Notes: generated by a model from the letters alone, not told the origin. 64,000 nucleotides of DNA from Bacteroidota bacterium (GCA_029573235.1 JAKQGX010000036.1:1-64000); one strand, 5' to 3'; shown: positions 45,672 through 55,696, numbered from the stretch's first letter. Made by a program: numbers and translations.

Positions 45672-46501
45672 TTGACATCCTTATTCTATTTTTTAATAAG
45701 GTAGATCAGACCATTAGTTGCATCAACAGCTTCTTGCCGTCTGGGCAGGATATCTATGTGCTAAACAATGGCTCAGATGCGGCGCAGCTCGCAAAGCTGA
45801 AACGGAGTTTTGATAATCATCCGCAGGTACATATACTAGATGCCGGTACCAATTTGGGAGTGTCCGGTGGGCGTAACTATCTCATTCAACACACGAAGGC
45901 TCCTTGGGTATTATCGGTGGATAATGATATCACCATCCAACCGCAAGACCAATGGCTGTCTATCTTTCAGACATATATTAGTCAACATCCCGATGCTGCT
46001 ATTGTGGCACCGCTAATTTATAACGTACACGAACAAGCCTATAGCGACCAGCTACAACTGCGTCTAGAAGATAATAAATTGGTGGTAGATACCGGTTTAT
46101 ATGATCGCACGAATTGTTTTCCCGGTGGTGCCTCTATTATTCATCGCAACATCTTTGAAAACTATGGACTATTTGACGAAGACATGTTTGTAGGGTTTGA
46201 AGATTATGAATACGCGCTACGTGCCATTCGTTCTCCGCAAGGCGCCTTTACTGTGCATAAAGTGACGGGTATCCTACTCATCCACGACCATCAATTTCAG
46301 AAAAAAGCCACTGATAAAAAAGCGGTGAAGCAACGCTACAATGAAGACCGGTTAAACGAAAGTTACAATAGGTTTGTGGCAAAATATGGAATTGAATTTG
46401 AACATGAGTGGCAATGGTGGACCCGTCAGCAAGTAGAACGCATGACCGGTAATCCTTGGAAGAAAATTAAAATGACGATAAAGAAATTGATGAGCCGATA
46501 A
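45644..46501 (+). CDS. Glycosyltransferase family 2
   Basis: The 285-residue protein has D-I-L-I-L-F-F-N-K, V-L-N-N-G-S-D, N-L-G-V-S-G-G-R-N and L-S-V-D-N-D-I near residue 87. These features match the WcaA/rhamnosyltransferase-like GT2 branch (N-x-G-x-A/S-G-G-x-N loop). F-E-D-Y-E-Y-A near 186 is the catalytic-base region. It is cytoplasmic or peripherally membrane-bound. The donor is unknown. Confidence 0.87.
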   Translation: METATTTKIVDILILFFNKVDQTISCINSFLPSGQDIYVLNNGSDAAQLAKLKRSFDNHPQVHILDAGTNLGVSGGRNYLIQHTKAPWVLSVDNDITIQPQDQWLSIFQTYISQHPDAAIVAPLIYNVHEQAYSDQLQLRLEDNKLVVDTGLYDRTNCFPGGASIIHRNIFENYGLFDEDMFVGFEDYEYALRAIRSPQGAFTVHKVTGILLIHDHQFQKKATDKKAVKQRYNEDRLNESYNRFVAKYGIEFEHEWQWWTRQQVERMTGNPWKKIKMTIKKLMSR

Positions 46502-46556
46502 CCCTCCGAAAACAACCCATTCAAACCGTTGGCAACGGCAATTAATAATTACTACC

Positions 46557-47267
46557 ATGACCATACGCGTACTCATCATTATCCCTTGTTATAACGAAGC
46601 TGAAAGCCTACCCAAATTAGCGGAAGAGCTAAAACAACTTGCGGCTATTGAAGGATATGAGATAGTACCTTTAGTAGTAAACGACTGCTCGAAAGACCCT
46701 ACCGCTATCGTAGCACGAACACTACAACTCAAACTTATTGACCTCCCCAACAACTTAGGCATTGGTGGCGCCGTACAGTCGGGAATAAAATACGCACAAC
46801 GGCATCAATTTGACTATGCTGTGCAAATGGATGGTGATGGGCAGCACCCTCCCTCCGAATTAATAAAACTGCTAAACGCCGCCGCAGCAACGAAAGCCGA
46901 CGTCATCATCGGCTCACGATTTTTGGAAAAAGATGGTTTTCAAAGTACTTTCTTAAGAAGATTGGGCATACAATACTTTCATTTTTTAAATAAGCTGCTT
47001 ACACGAAAGAATATCTACGACAGCACTTCCGGCTATCGGATGCTGGGCAAGAAAGCCATCGACCTAGCCTGTAGGTATTATCCGGATGACTACCCCGAGC
47101 CGGAATCGTTGGTGTTCTTTTCACGTGCCGGATTGCAGGTAATAGAAGTACCGGTGGTGATGCGCTTGCGACAAGGAGGTGTTTCTTCCATTAGAGGGTT
47201 TAAGACATTTGAGTATATGGTTAAGGTCACCTTGAGCATGATTTTTTCATACATTAGAAAACTGTAA
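46557..47267 (+). CDS. DPM1-like glycosyltransferase family 2
   Basis: The 236-residue protein has I-I-P-C-Y-N-E-A, V-V-N-D-C-S-K-D, N-L-G-I-G-G-A-V-Q and Q-M-D-G-D-G-Q-H-P-P near residue 90. It follows the dolichyl-phosphate-mannose-synthase type of GT2 without membrane helices. Such enzymes often charge undecaprenyl phosphate with a sugar to serve GT-C transferases. It is followed after 8 bases by a DUF2304 protein, a partner seen widely with this GT2 type. The downstream GT-C-like membrane protein (48983) could use the charged lipid. Confidence 0.87.
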   Translation: MTIRVLIIIPCYNEAESLPKLAEELKQLAAIEGYEIVPLVVNDCSKDPTAIVARTLQLKLIDLPNNLGIGGAVQSGIKYAQRHQFDYAVQMDGDGQHPPSELIKLLNAAAATKADVIIGSRFLEKDGFQSTFLRRLGIQYFHFLNKLLTRKNIYDSTSGYRMLGKKAIDLACRYYPDDYPEPESLVFFSRAGLQVIEVPVVMRLRQGGVSSIRGFKTFEYMVKVTLSMIFSYIRKL

Positions 47268-47275
47268 AAAGCCGT

Positions 47276-47656
47276 ATGCCGTTCATTCAATTCGTAGCCA
47301 TCGTTATCAATTTTTTCTTTTTGATGTACACGAGCTCGCTCATCATAAAAGGAAAACTAAAAGAAGAATACGCTATTGTATGGTGGGTATTTGCCGGCTT
47401 GCTGCTGCTCTTCTCTATTTGGTCAGAAGGGCTTTATACCTTGGCGCACTTGCTGGACGTAGTAACGCCCGTGAACCTCGTGTTCTCCATCATAATTTTT
47501 ATCATCTTGATATACTTGTTGCATTTGTCTCTTACCAACTCCAAACTACAACAAAACGTAACCAACCTGACACAGGAAATCGCTTTATTAAAAGAGCAAT
47601 TAGCATCGGATAAACAACAAACAGATGCCGACAGCAACGAAGAAAAAAAGGAATAG
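47276..47656 (+). CDS. DUF2304-family membrane protein
   Basis: The 126-residue protein has three membrane helices (residues 3-18, 34-52 and 60-80 or so) and a C-terminal coiled coil with L-T-Q-E-I-A-L-L-K-E-Q-L. The central W-W-V-F-A-G-L-L-L-L-F-S-I-W is typical of DUF2304. Such proteins are found next to DPM1-like GT2 genes and are thought to anchor or assist them. No catalytic motif is present. It ends in an acidic-lysine tail. Confidence 0.85.
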   Translation: MPFIQFVAIVINFFFLMYTSSLIIKGKLKEEYAIVWWVFAGLLLLFSIWSEGLYTLAHLLDVVTPVNLVFSIIIFIILIYLLHLSLTNSKLQQNVTNLTQEIALLKEQLASDKQQTDADSNEEKKE

Positions 47657-47715
47657 CATTCCAACAATGCGCTGTATCGAAACAACATAATTTTCGTTTC
47701 CGCATCCTTCCATAC

Positions 47716-48945
47716 ATGAGCCTTCACATTGTATTTGTAACGTATGAATTTCCGCCCGAAATGCCCACGGGAGGTATTGGCTCATATACCCATCACATGG
47801 CGCAACTCTTACATGAAGAGGGGCATCAAGTCACCGTGTTTTCCGCCACGCATCGTCACCAAACAGTTGAACGAATCGTACGAGAAAATTGTGTGAATTA
47901 TGTGATACCGGCGGCTGATCCAAAAACGTTCAACAGCGCTGTTGCTATTGCCTTCGGCGAATACTATAAAAATAACACCGTTGATGTGCTGGAAAGCCCG
48001 GAAGTGGGTGCCTGTGCCATTGCCATAAAAAAACAATTCCCACAATTACCCTTAATAGTTCGTTTGCATACACCGGGTGTATTGATTACAAAAGTATTTG
48101 AAAGCGGAACACCGCTAAGCCAACGGCTGCGATATGTGGTTGGCTCCTTATTGCGAGGTCGGTTGGACTGGGGCTATTGGTCTAAAGAAGATAAGAATAA
48201 AGAGCAAGACGAAGAGTACCAATTATGCAAAATGGCAACGGTTATTGTATCACCTTCGGTAGCGTTAAAGAATGCCATCAGTCGTTTTTGGAACCTGCCA
48301 TCCGATGAAATTGTAGTGGTGCCCAATCCCTTTTCGGTATCGGAAGCTTATTTGTCTTTTCCCCTTGAAAGGCATACGAAAACAATTTGCTTTGTCGGAA
48401 AACTCACTTTTTTGAAAGGAATGCACCAACTGACACTTGCCATCAAAAAAGTACTTACGGCACATAAAGAGTATCGTTTTGTATTGGTAGGACGAGATGA
48501 GCCATATCCGCCCCATCCATCAATGATGCAATGGATGAAAGACCAGTTAGCAGATGTGTCTGACAGAGTAATTTTTAAAGGCGTCCTTAATAGTGAGCAA
48601 ACCGGAGCTGTGTATGCCAACAGCGATATATGTGTAGTGCCCAGTCTTTGGGAAAATTATCCGAATGTAGTAATGGAAGCCATGCTTGCCGGATGCGCCG
48701 TAGCAGCGGCTCGCAGAGGAGGCATTCCGGAAATAATGGGTGAAGACAACGGAATGTTGTTTGACCCAACATCGGCAACCGACATGGCCCAAGCCCTCTT
48801 GCAACTCATCAACGACAATACTCAAAGAATCGCTTATGCACAAAAGGGAAGAAAGCGTATCACGGCATTAGCAAAATGCAATAAAGAAGCGATACGTAAT
48901 TTTTATAAAACACTACCCATTGCGGCTGCGCAAACAACACCATAA
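47716..48945 (+). CDS. Glycosyltransferase family 4
   Basis: The 409-residue GT-B protein has Y-E-F-P-P-E-M-P-T-G-G-I-G-S-Y-T-H-H at the N-terminus. The C-terminal V-V-P-S-L-W-E-N-Y-P-N-V-V-M-E-A-M-L-A-G near 312 contains the E-x7-E motif. V-I-V-S-P-S-V-A-L-K near 175 is the hinge region. It is a standard retaining transferase of the locus with unknown sugar. The next gene probably begins 38 bases after its stop. Confidence 0.88.
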   Translation: MSLHIVFVTYEFPPEMPTGGIGSYTHHMAQLLHEEGHQVTVFSATHRHQTVERIVRENCVNYVIPAADPKTFNSAVAIAFGEYYKNNTVDVLESPEVGACAIAIKKQFPQLPLIVRLHTPGVLITKVFESGTPLSQRLRYVVGSLLRGRLDWGYWSKEDKNKEQDEEYQLCKMATVIVSPSVALKNAISRFWNLPSDEIVVVPNPFSVSEAYLSFPLERHTKTICFVGKLTFLKGMHQLTLAIKKVLTAHKEYRFVLVGRDEPYPPHPSMMQWMKDQLADVSDRVIFKGVLNSEQTGAVYANSDICVVPSLWENYPNVVMEAMLAGCAVAAARRGGIPEIMGEDNGMLFDPTSATDMAQALLQLINDNTQRIAYAQKGRKRITALAKCNKEAIRNFYKTLPIAAAQTTP

Positions 48946-48982
48946 ACGAATTATCACCCAATACCACACCATACCTAAAACA

Positions 48983-50332
48983 ATGCTTGCAACCCCTGCT
49001 TCAATAGTTTCCAACAAAAAAACAGTCTTTGGATTTTTTCTGCTGTTTCTGCTGGCGCTACTACCCTATTTCATAGCATATTTTCCGGCGTGCATGTCGC
49101 CCGATTCGGAAGCGGAGTGGAATCAAGCAATCGGTATATGGCCCTTCGACGATGGGCATCCGGTGGTTTATACCCAATTGATTCGCGTATTGAGTTATGT
49201 TTGGAAATCACCGGCAGTACTGATTGTTTTCAACCTCTTGTTGTTTGCGGGTATCTATGCCAAAGTTTTTGCTTATTTCCGCACCAAGGGCATGTCCTTA
49301 TTATTGTTATTGCCGGTAGGACTACTATTTGCCTTCAGCCCAACTATCGGCAGGTTTATGGTTACCTTTTGGAAAGATGTAACCTACACCCTCGGCATCT
49401 GCTACCTTACTTATTTGACCATCGTAATTGTCCAAAATAAAGGACAGACTTTAGGTCGTTCGTTTTATATGAGCTTATATGCCGCATCGGTATTGATATT
49501 GATAGCTCGTCATAATGGAATGTTGTTGATACCAGGATATGCCTTAATAACCTTATATCTGTTTCGGAAAAACTATGTTAAGCCCATGCTACTGACCTAT
49601 GCGTTGGCATTGGCAACCTTTTTTTTATTGAAAGCCTATATCCACAGCATACAGGATGTAAAGAAAAGTTGGTACACATTGGAGCACCCGATGGCAAGGC
49701 ATTTAGGCAGCTATTGGGTAGCCGGAAAATTAACGGACGAAGAAAAAAAACAACTGACGCAGATAATACCGGACTCAACATGGGAAGGTGAATACAGCAA
49801 ATGGACAAATGATGGATATGCCTTTGGAAAGAATGGATTGATGTATCGGGAAAATGTACCCAAGCACAAAACACTGGTTCGGAGTTTATTCTTCAAAAAG
49901 CTATGGCAAGACCCCATGGTATTTATACGTTCTGAGCTAAACATTACCCAGTTTATTTGGGCTATCGTGCGCAGTGAAGGAGGCTACCTGAATACCTATT
50001 GCAATACCTGCGGGCCGGGCAAGGCACCGGCATTAAGACAAAAACTGGATGCCTTTACGAAAGCAACGGAAGCGTTTCAACCGCCTTTTTATAGCTACTT
50101 ATACCTGTGGTCGGCAGCTCCTTTGTTTTGGTTATATGTCATTACTGCTTTGGTATTTGTAGTACGCAAGCAATACCTATATACGTTAATATTTGCACCC
50201 GTTGCGCTGAATATTGTGTCGCTCTTGATAGCTTCACCGGCGCAAGACCTTCGGTATATCTACGATGTCATTTTGATATTTCCCTTAATCTTATTTTTTG
50301 TGCTTCATTATTTAAAAAGAAAAACTGCTTAG
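48983..50332 (+). CDS. Multi-pass membrane protein, DUF6020-like (possible GT-C transferase)
   Basis: The start at 48983 gives 449 residues; an upstream ATG at 48920 overlaps the preceding gene and adds a hydrophilic leader. About ten membrane segments are seen. The first periplasmic loop holds M-S-P-D-S-E-A-E-W-N-Q-A near residue 39, with acidic residues where GT-C enzymes keep their catalytic Asp. D-D-G-H-P-V-V-Y-T-Q follows. This resembles DUF6020/GT39-like proteins. It could attach a side sugar from a lipid carrier in the periplasm, perhaps charged by the GT2 at 46557. Function is inferred only. Confidence 0.68.
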   Translation: MLATPASIVSNKKTVFGFFLLFLLALLPYFIAYFPACMSPDSEAEWNQAIGIWPFDDGHPVVYTQLIRVLSYVWKSPAVLIVFNLLLFAGIYAKVFAYFRTKGMSLLLLLPVGLLFAFSPTIGRFMVTFWKDVTYTLGICYLTYLTIVIVQNKGQTLGRSFYMSLYAASVLILIARHNGMLLIPGYALITLYLFRKNYVKPMLLTYALALATFFLLKAYIHSIQDVKKSWYTLEHPMARHLGSYWVAGKLTDEEKKQLTQIIPDSTWEGEYSKWTNDGYAFGKNGLMYRENVPKHKTLVRSLFFKKLWQDPMVFIRSELNITQFIWAIVRSEGGYLNTYCNTCGPGKAPALRQKLDAFTKATEAFQPPFYSYLYLWSAAPLFWLYVITALVFVVRKQYLYTLIFAPVALNIVSLLIASPAQDLRYIYDVILIFPLILFFVLHYLKRKTA

Positions 50333-50338
50333 TACTTC

Positions 50339-51493
50339 GTGAAAAAAATAATTCATTTTAGCAATGGTGGTCCCGGTGGAGTGCAGGCGGTTATCCGAAA
50401 TCTCTTGCAATACAGTAGGGATGGGGATATGGAGCATCATATTATTTACACCATAAACGAAGAACGAAAAAAAGATTTTGCTCCACGTTCGTACCCACAA
50501 GCTACATCGGTGCAAATATTCTATTATCAATCCACATGGAATTTCTTTTATACCTGCAAGCAACTATCGGCGTTGGTACCTGATGAAACCTCCATATTAG
50601 TAGCCCACGATTGGCTGGAGCTCGGAATGATTTCTACATTAGGATTAAAGAATCCCGTAGTACAGATATTGCACGGCGACTATGACTATTATTACCAATT
50701 GGCAGTGCTGCATCATGCATCCATCAATAAGTTTATAGGTGTTTCGAAAACAATAGAAGCTACCTTAAAAAAACGATTGCCATCGAGGGAAAAAGATATT
50801 AATGCTTTGTATTTGCCGGTAGCAGAACTATCTCCTATTCATAAAGAGAGAAAGGGTAACAAGATATTATTTATAGGAAGGTATGTACCAGGGAAAGGCT
50901 CTTTGCATTTACCTCAAATAGCTGCGTTGCTAAAAGACGAAGTACATTTTCAATGGCATATTTATGGACCGGGTTCGTTGGAAAAAGAGAACCAAGCGTT
51001 GTGGGATTCTGGTGTGGATGTTTCGTTTTATGGTTGGACACCCTCTGAAGACATTATTAAAGTGCTGCCGCAATATGATTATTTCGTATTGCCCAGTATA
51101 GCAGAGGGAATGCCTGTAGCGGTAATAGAAGCTATGAAAGCAGGGGTGATACCAATTGTTAACCATTTAGGTGGAGGCGTAGAGGAGTTGTTGGGAAGCC
51201 AACAGGAGCGAGGCTATCTGATAAAAGATAATAATGTAGAAGGTTATGCTGCTGTCTTGTTGCAACTGAATCGTCAGCCGGACTTACGAAACAGCATGGC
51301 TGCTGCTGCCAGTCAATACGCTTGTCAATGGTTTCATCCGGAGACGGCTACCCAAGCATTTGAAGCTGTATTTAAACAAGCAGCTACCCATAACAATAGC
51401 CACCGACAACCTCAAAAGGTATATGGCAGCCGATTGGACAAAGCATGGATACCCAATTGGGTGACTTACTTTATCAGAAAATACCTTTCATAA
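50339..51493 (+). CDS. Glycosyltransferase family 4
   Basis: The 384-residue protein begins at GTG, six bases after the previous stop. The N-terminal I-I-H-F-S-N-G-G-P-G-G-V-Q-A-V-I-R contains the double-Gly donor loop. The C-terminal V-L-P-S-I-A-E-G-M-P-V-A-V-I-E-A-M-K-A-G near 262 contains E-x7-E. I-L-F-I-G-R-Y-V-P-G-K-G near 175 is the start of the second Rossmann fold. Sugar specificity is unknown. Confidence 0.87.
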   Translation: MKKIIHFSNGGPGGVQAVIRNLLQYSRDGDMEHHIIYTINEERKKDFAPRSYPQATSVQIFYYQSTWNFFYTCKQLSALVPDETSILVAHDWLELGMISTLGLKNPVVQILHGDYDYYYQLAVLHHASINKFIGVSKTIEATLKKRLPSREKDINALYLPVAELSPIHKERKGNKILFIGRYVPGKGSLHLPQIAALLKDEVHFQWHIYGPGSLEKENQALWDSGVDVSFYGWTPSEDIIKVLPQYDYFVLPSIAEGMPVAVIEAMKAGVIPIVNHLGGGVEELLGSQQERGYLIKDNNVEGYAAVLLQLNRQPDLRNSMAAAASQYACQWFHPETATQAFEAVFKQAATHNNSHRQPQKVYGSRLDKAWIPNWVTYFIRKYLS

Positions 51494-51575
51494 AGCAACA
51501 AGAATAGTTAAAAATATATCGTATCAAACTGAACACTATTCCTATCACTAATACTACCAATCTTAACCTACTTAC

Positions 51576-52481
51576 ATGAATAACTCGTCACCATTAGTGA
51601 GTGTGTTGATGACGTCGCACAACCGTCAAGACTATATTGCTGCCTCTATCGAAAGTGTGTTGGCATCAACCTATACCCATTTCGAATTGATAATTGTTGA
51701 CGATTGTTCTACCGATAACACCTTGTCTATTGCACGATCTTATGAGCAAAAAGATAGCAGGGTGAAAGTGTACCTAAACCCTAAAAACTTGGGAGACTAC
51801 CGCAACCGCAATCAAGCCGCAGCTTATGCCAAAGGAACCTATCTGAAATATTTAGACAGCGACGACCTTATTTTTCCTTGGGGATTACAAGTGATGGTGA
51901 TGTGTATGGAACAATATCCCGAAGCAGCATTTGGCACAAGCGCCAACCGCGAAGAGATAAAAATGTATCCCATGCTATACTCGCCTAAAGAAGTATTAAG
52001 AGCGTATTATTATAGCAACAATATACTGGCTGTGGGCCCTACGGCAGCTATCATCAAAAGAGATGCATTCGAATCTATAGGAGGTTTTTCAGGAGAAAAC
52101 TACTTTGGAGATATAGAACTATGGTTGAAGTTGGCATCAAAGCATCCGGTGCTGCACCTGCCTCCGGGTTTGATATATTGGCGTATTCACGAAGGGCAGG
52201 AAACCAACAGCGAGAAAAAAGAAGATAAGGATAAAGCCGACCTTATTGAGCAAAAGCGATTGGAATTGGATATACGAACACTCCAAGATCCCGCTTGCCC
52301 TTTGGAGAAGGAAGAGGCACATACCATTATTCAGAATCTAAAAAACATCAAAAGCAGAAATGCTGTAAAGTTGGCCCTGCAAGGAGAACCCGTACGCGCA
52401 TTGAGAAAGCTAAAACAGTTTGACATTGGCTTTGCCGGATTCTTAAAAGCCTTAAAGAAAAACATTGTCAACTATTCATAG
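51576..52481 (+). CDS. Glycosyltransferase family 2
   Basis: The 301-residue protein has V-S-V-L-M-T-S-H-N-R at the start, I-I-V-D-D-C-S-T-D-N-T near residue 38, and L-K-Y-L-D-S-D-D near 91 as the metal site. The C-terminal part is basic and amphipathic, likely for membrane contact. An 82-base AT-rich gap precedes it, long enough for a promoter, but no full TANNTTTG element was recognised. Donor unknown. Confidence 0.87.
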   Translation: MNNSSPLVSVLMTSHNRQDYIAASIESVLASTYTHFELIIVDDCSTDNTLSIARSYEQKDSRVKVYLNPKNLGDYRNRNQAAAYAKGTYLKYLDSDDLIFPWGLQVMVMCMEQYPEAAFGTSANREEIKMYPMLYSPKEVLRAYYYSNNILAVGPTAAIIKRDAFESIGGFSGENYFGDIELWLKLASKHPVLHLPPGLIYWRIHEGQETNSEKKEDKDKADLIEQKRLELDIRTLQDPACPLEKEEAHTIIQNLKNIKSRNAVKLALQGEPVRALRKLKQFDIGFAGFLKALKKNIVNYS

Positions 52482-52525
52482 CACTCTATTGACAATACTC
52501 ACACAACCCTACTATTATTACCTCG

Positions 52526-53500
52526 ATGACCCCCTCTGTTGAAATAAGTGTTATTGTACCCTGTTACAATGCTGCAGCATACATTGCAATGTCTATTGAC
52601 AGTGTCTTGGCACAAACCTTTACCCAATTTGAACTCATCTTGATAGATGATGGTTCCACTGATGAAACGGCTAGTATAATAGCAACCTACAAAGACCCAC
52701 GAATACGCTTTTACCAACAAGAAAACAAAGGACAATGCAAGGCTTCCAACTATGGGCTATCCTTGGCTCAAGGGAAATACATTAAGTTCTTTGACGCCGA
52801 TGATGTACTCAACGAAACACACTTGCAAGCACAATGGGAAAAAATACAAGGCACAGCCGATACATTAGTTTCTTGCGCTTGGGGACGTTTTTATAATGAA
52901 GACCCACAGTCTGCCAATTTCATACCGGAGACGGTTTGGAAAGATATGCCCTCATTAGAATGGATTAAAGCATCGTTGGCGCAACCTTATGATATGATGG
53001 GTGCATGGCTATGGTTGATTCCCAAAACATTGCTGGACAAAGTGAGAGGCTGGGATGAACGCTTGTCGTTGAACAATGACTTTGAGTTTAGCATGCGGCT
53101 ATTGACACATGTAAAAGAGGTGCGCTTTGCAGAAAATGCAAAATTGTATTACCGTTCGGGCATCGCTTCCTTGTCGCGCACTACATCTCGCAAATCGTAT
53201 GAGTCAGGATTGCTTTCAAACGAATTGGGTTGTGGTTATTTACTACAGAAAGAAAATACCGACACCACACAACGGCTCTGTGCCGACCGCTATCAAGAAT
53301 GGGTATTTCGCATATATCCGTTGCATCAAGATTTGGTGAGCAACTTGGAACGCAAAATAAAAATATTGGGTGGCAGCCATCGAAAGATGGACGGAGGCAG
53401 GCTTTTTAAAACCTTATCGACCCTTATGGGGTGGAAAGCCGCTAAGCGATTTCGGTTGATGTTAGAAAAATTGGGTTATACTAAAATGCCGTTTAACTGA
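52526..53500 (+). CDS. Glycosyltransferase family 2
   Basis: The 324-residue protein has I-S-V-I-V-P-C-Y-N-A-A, L-I-D-D-G-S-T-D-E-T near residue 37 and I-K-F-F-D-A-D-D near 89. A W-D-E-R-L-S-L-N-N-D-F-E-F segment near 175 supplies the usual acceptor-side acidic residues. It is in the same block as several other GT2/GT4 genes. Its stop is followed by the TTG start of the next gene after one base. Confidence 0.88.
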   Translation: MTPSVEISVIVPCYNAAAYIAMSIDSVLAQTFTQFELILIDDGSTDETASIIATYKDPRIRFYQQENKGQCKASNYGLSLAQGKYIKFFDADDVLNETHLQAQWEKIQGTADTLVSCAWGRFYNEDPQSANFIPETVWKDMPSLEWIKASLAQPYDMMGAWLWLIPKTLLDKVRGWDERLSLNNDFEFSMRLLTHVKEVRFAENAKLYYRSGIASLSRTTSRKSYESGLLSNELGCGYLLQKENTDTTQRLCADRYQEWVFRIYPLHQDLVSNLERKIKILGGSHRKMDGGRLFKTLSTLMGWKAAKRFRLMLEKLGYTKMPFN

Positions 53501-53501
53501 T

Positions 53502-54707
53502 TTGAAAAGCAAGAAAATACTTTTCGTTACCACGTCGAATTTGGCTACCAATCCTCGTTTGGTAAAAGAGGTGGCCTTGGCTTTGTCGTTGCAAATGGAA
53601 GTAACGGTGGTTGCCTTTCGTTTTCAAAATTGGAGCTATGCGTTGAATGAAGACATAAAAAAACGATGGGGAATTGCGGTGCATTGCATAGAAATATCAG
53701 GCGACCGAAATCCTTTTGGGGATTGGCTTTACAGCACCATAGGACAATACCTCTGCTCCTTTGCTTTGCGCTGTGGCATCGCATCCACCTTCGTGCTTTC
53801 GCAAGCACTTCAAAAAAGAACCGTACTACTGCAAAAGACATTAAAAAAAATAAACGGAGCATCGTTTGACATCGCCATTGCGCACAACCCCGGTGCCTTT
53901 TATCCAACGGCACAATGGGCAAAAAAAAATAAGGTTGCCTTGGGCATAGATGTAGAAGACTATCATCCCGGCGAATACACTGAAGCCGCAATGGCTGCAA
54001 AATATGTTCAGCTGATGAAAGCAACCTTGCCGCAAGCAACGTATATCAGTTATGCGGCATTACCCATCGGAGAACAAGTGATACGGGATACAAATTACAA
54101 AGGTCGCTCTCTTGAAATAGTAAATGCCTTTCCTTCCGATGAGTTCCTTCCATCGCAACCAACACGGCATAACAATAGCAATAAAATACAGCTGGTATGG
54201 TTTTCACAACATATTGGCAAAGGGCGTGGGCTGGATGATTTGTTAGCACATTGGCAACAAATGGATACGGCTCACCTTCAACTGCATTTAATCGGCGCCA
54301 TCACTCCCGATTATAAAGCAATGATAGATCAACTGCCCAACATTGTCTTACACGAACCCATGACACAACCCAAGTTGCATCAGTTTTTACTACAGTGCGA
54401 TGTCGGTTTGGCGATAGAGGACAATAAAGCAAACTATAACCGAGAGCTGTGTATTACCAATAAGATAATTGCATACTATCAGGCGGGGCTGGCTATCATA
54501 GCTACCAACACCATTGGGCAACAAAGTTTCTTTGACCGCTATAGCCCGAAAGGTGTGTTGATAAAGCCGGAGCAACTCATGGAAGTCATCGCGCAATTGA
54601 AACCGGGGGAAGAAATATTATCGAAACATAATACAGCACCTAACAACCTTTGCTGGGAAACAGAACAAAAAAAACTTCAAACGGTTTGGGAGCAAATAGT
54701 GCTATAG
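53502..54707 (+). CDS. Glycosyltransferase, GT4-like
   Basis: The 401-residue protein starts at TTG, one base after the preceding stop. F-V-T-T-S-N-L-A-T-N-P-R-L-V-K-E and the hinge A-H-N-P-G-A-F-Y are GT-B features. The C-terminal region has C-D-V-G-L-A-I-E-D, then Y-Q-A-G-L-A-I-I-A-T-N-T. Here the usual E-x7-E is weak (N-R-E-L-C-I-T-N-K), so it is a divergent GT4. It probably transfers a sugar at the cytoplasmic face. A close family name is not given. Confidence 0.75.
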   Translation: MKSKKILFVTTSNLATNPRLVKEVALALSLQMEVTVVAFRFQNWSYALNEDIKKRWGIAVHCIEISGDRNPFGDWLYSTIGQYLCSFALRCGIASTFVLSQALQKRTVLLQKTLKKINGASFDIAIAHNPGAFYPTAQWAKKNKVALGIDVEDYHPGEYTEAAMAAKYVQLMKATLPQATYISYAALPIGEQVIRDTNYKGRSLEIVNAFPSDEFLPSQPTRHNNSNKIQLVWFSQHIGKGRGLDDLLAHWQQMDTAHLQLHLIGAITPDYKAMIDQLPNIVLHEPMTQPKLHQFLLQCDVGLAIEDNKANYNRELCITNKIIAYYQAGLAIIATNTIGQQSFFDRYSPKGVLIKPEQLMEVIAQLKPGEEILSKHNTAPNNLCWETEQKKLQTVWEQIVL

Positions 54708-54724
54708 AAACAACGAACAGCAAC

Positions 54725-55624
54725 TTGCCGACAATTGTTATCGCGGTCAATAAGTTGGATTATTACCTCTGTAAAATCTGCGTAGCTAGCATTCGCTTTT
54801 ATTACCCGGATATATCCATCTATTTGTTGAAAGACACGCTGAATGGAGCCTTTAGCACCCGAGAAATAGAGCAGTATTGGAACGTAGAAACCATCTCATT
54901 TGACAACCATCAAAAATTTGGATGGTCGGCGGCTAAAATGTTTTTCGTTTGCGATCCTCGATTTCAAAAAGGATGTTATTTATTAATCGATTCAGATATT
55001 GTATTGATTGGGAAAATTTTCGAAAACCCGGCATTTGACCTCAATCAATTTGATATTGTGGTGAGCAATGAATACGAAGACCCACAGGGTGTCTATTTTG
55101 AAAAGAACTACTTCAACTATGCGCAAATAAAGGCAATGGATCCAAGCTATGAGTATCCCGGATACACCTTTAATGCGGGTCAGCTTTTTTTCAAAGGAGG
55201 CTTTATAAAGAAAGAAACGATTGATCCATATTTTGATTTTGAAAAGTTTCCTTATTGGAAAAGAAAAGATATCTTTCCCTTGGTCGATCAGTCGCTTTAC
55301 AATTACTTGCTTCCAAAGCTGGAACGACAAAACGAATTGTCGATTGGCAAAACACCGTATATGATTTGGAGTGAGTCGGAACGTTGCGAGAAACTCACTA
55401 TGACGGAAATATTGCAAGGGCAGCATCTTGCCTTGATACACTGGGCCGGAGCCAAACGAGTAATAGATATTGAAACCATGACCCGCAACGATGTCTTACA
55501 ATACTTTCAGAAATACTACTATGCACACATTCCGATGGGTTTTATCAAAATTCCATTGGAAAAAATACAACACAAAGCAACCCTGTTTTTCAGAAAGGTG
55601 AGAAAGAAACTGAGTAGCATGTAA
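54725..55624 (+). CDS. GT8-like glycosyltransferase of uncertain family
   Basis: The preferred TTG start at 54725 gives 299 residues with I-V-I-A-V-N-K at the N-terminus. An ATG at 54650 would overlap the previous gene by 58 bases. The D-S-D in Y-L-L-I-D-S-D-I-V-L-I-G near residue 93 is the D-x-D metal motif of GT-A enzymes. N-A-G-Q-L-F-F-K-G-G and V-D-Q-S-L-Y-N-Y follow in the order seen in GT8/GT24 enzymes. H-W-A-G-A-K-R near 240 fits the C-terminal His of the same group. The family assignment is tentative. Confidence 0.7.
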   Translation: MPTIVIAVNKLDYYLCKICVASIRFYYPDISIYLLKDTLNGAFSTREIEQYWNVETISFDNHQKFGWSAAKMFFVCDPRFQKGCYLLIDSDIVLIGKIFENPAFDLNQFDIVVSNEYEDPQGVYFEKNYFNYAQIKAMDPSYEYPGYTFNAGQLFFKGGFIKKETIDPYFDFEKFPYWKRKDIFPLVDQSLYNYLLPKLERQNELSIGKTPYMIWSESERCEKLTMTEILQGQHLALIHWAGAKRVIDIETMTRNDVLQYFQKYYYAHIPMGFIKIPLEKIQHKATLFFRKVRKKLSSM

Positions 55625-55696
55625 TATTAATACACACTTACATCATTTCGCAGCCTTCCCTTTACACTTGTTCACTACTACGAAAACAATATTCCA

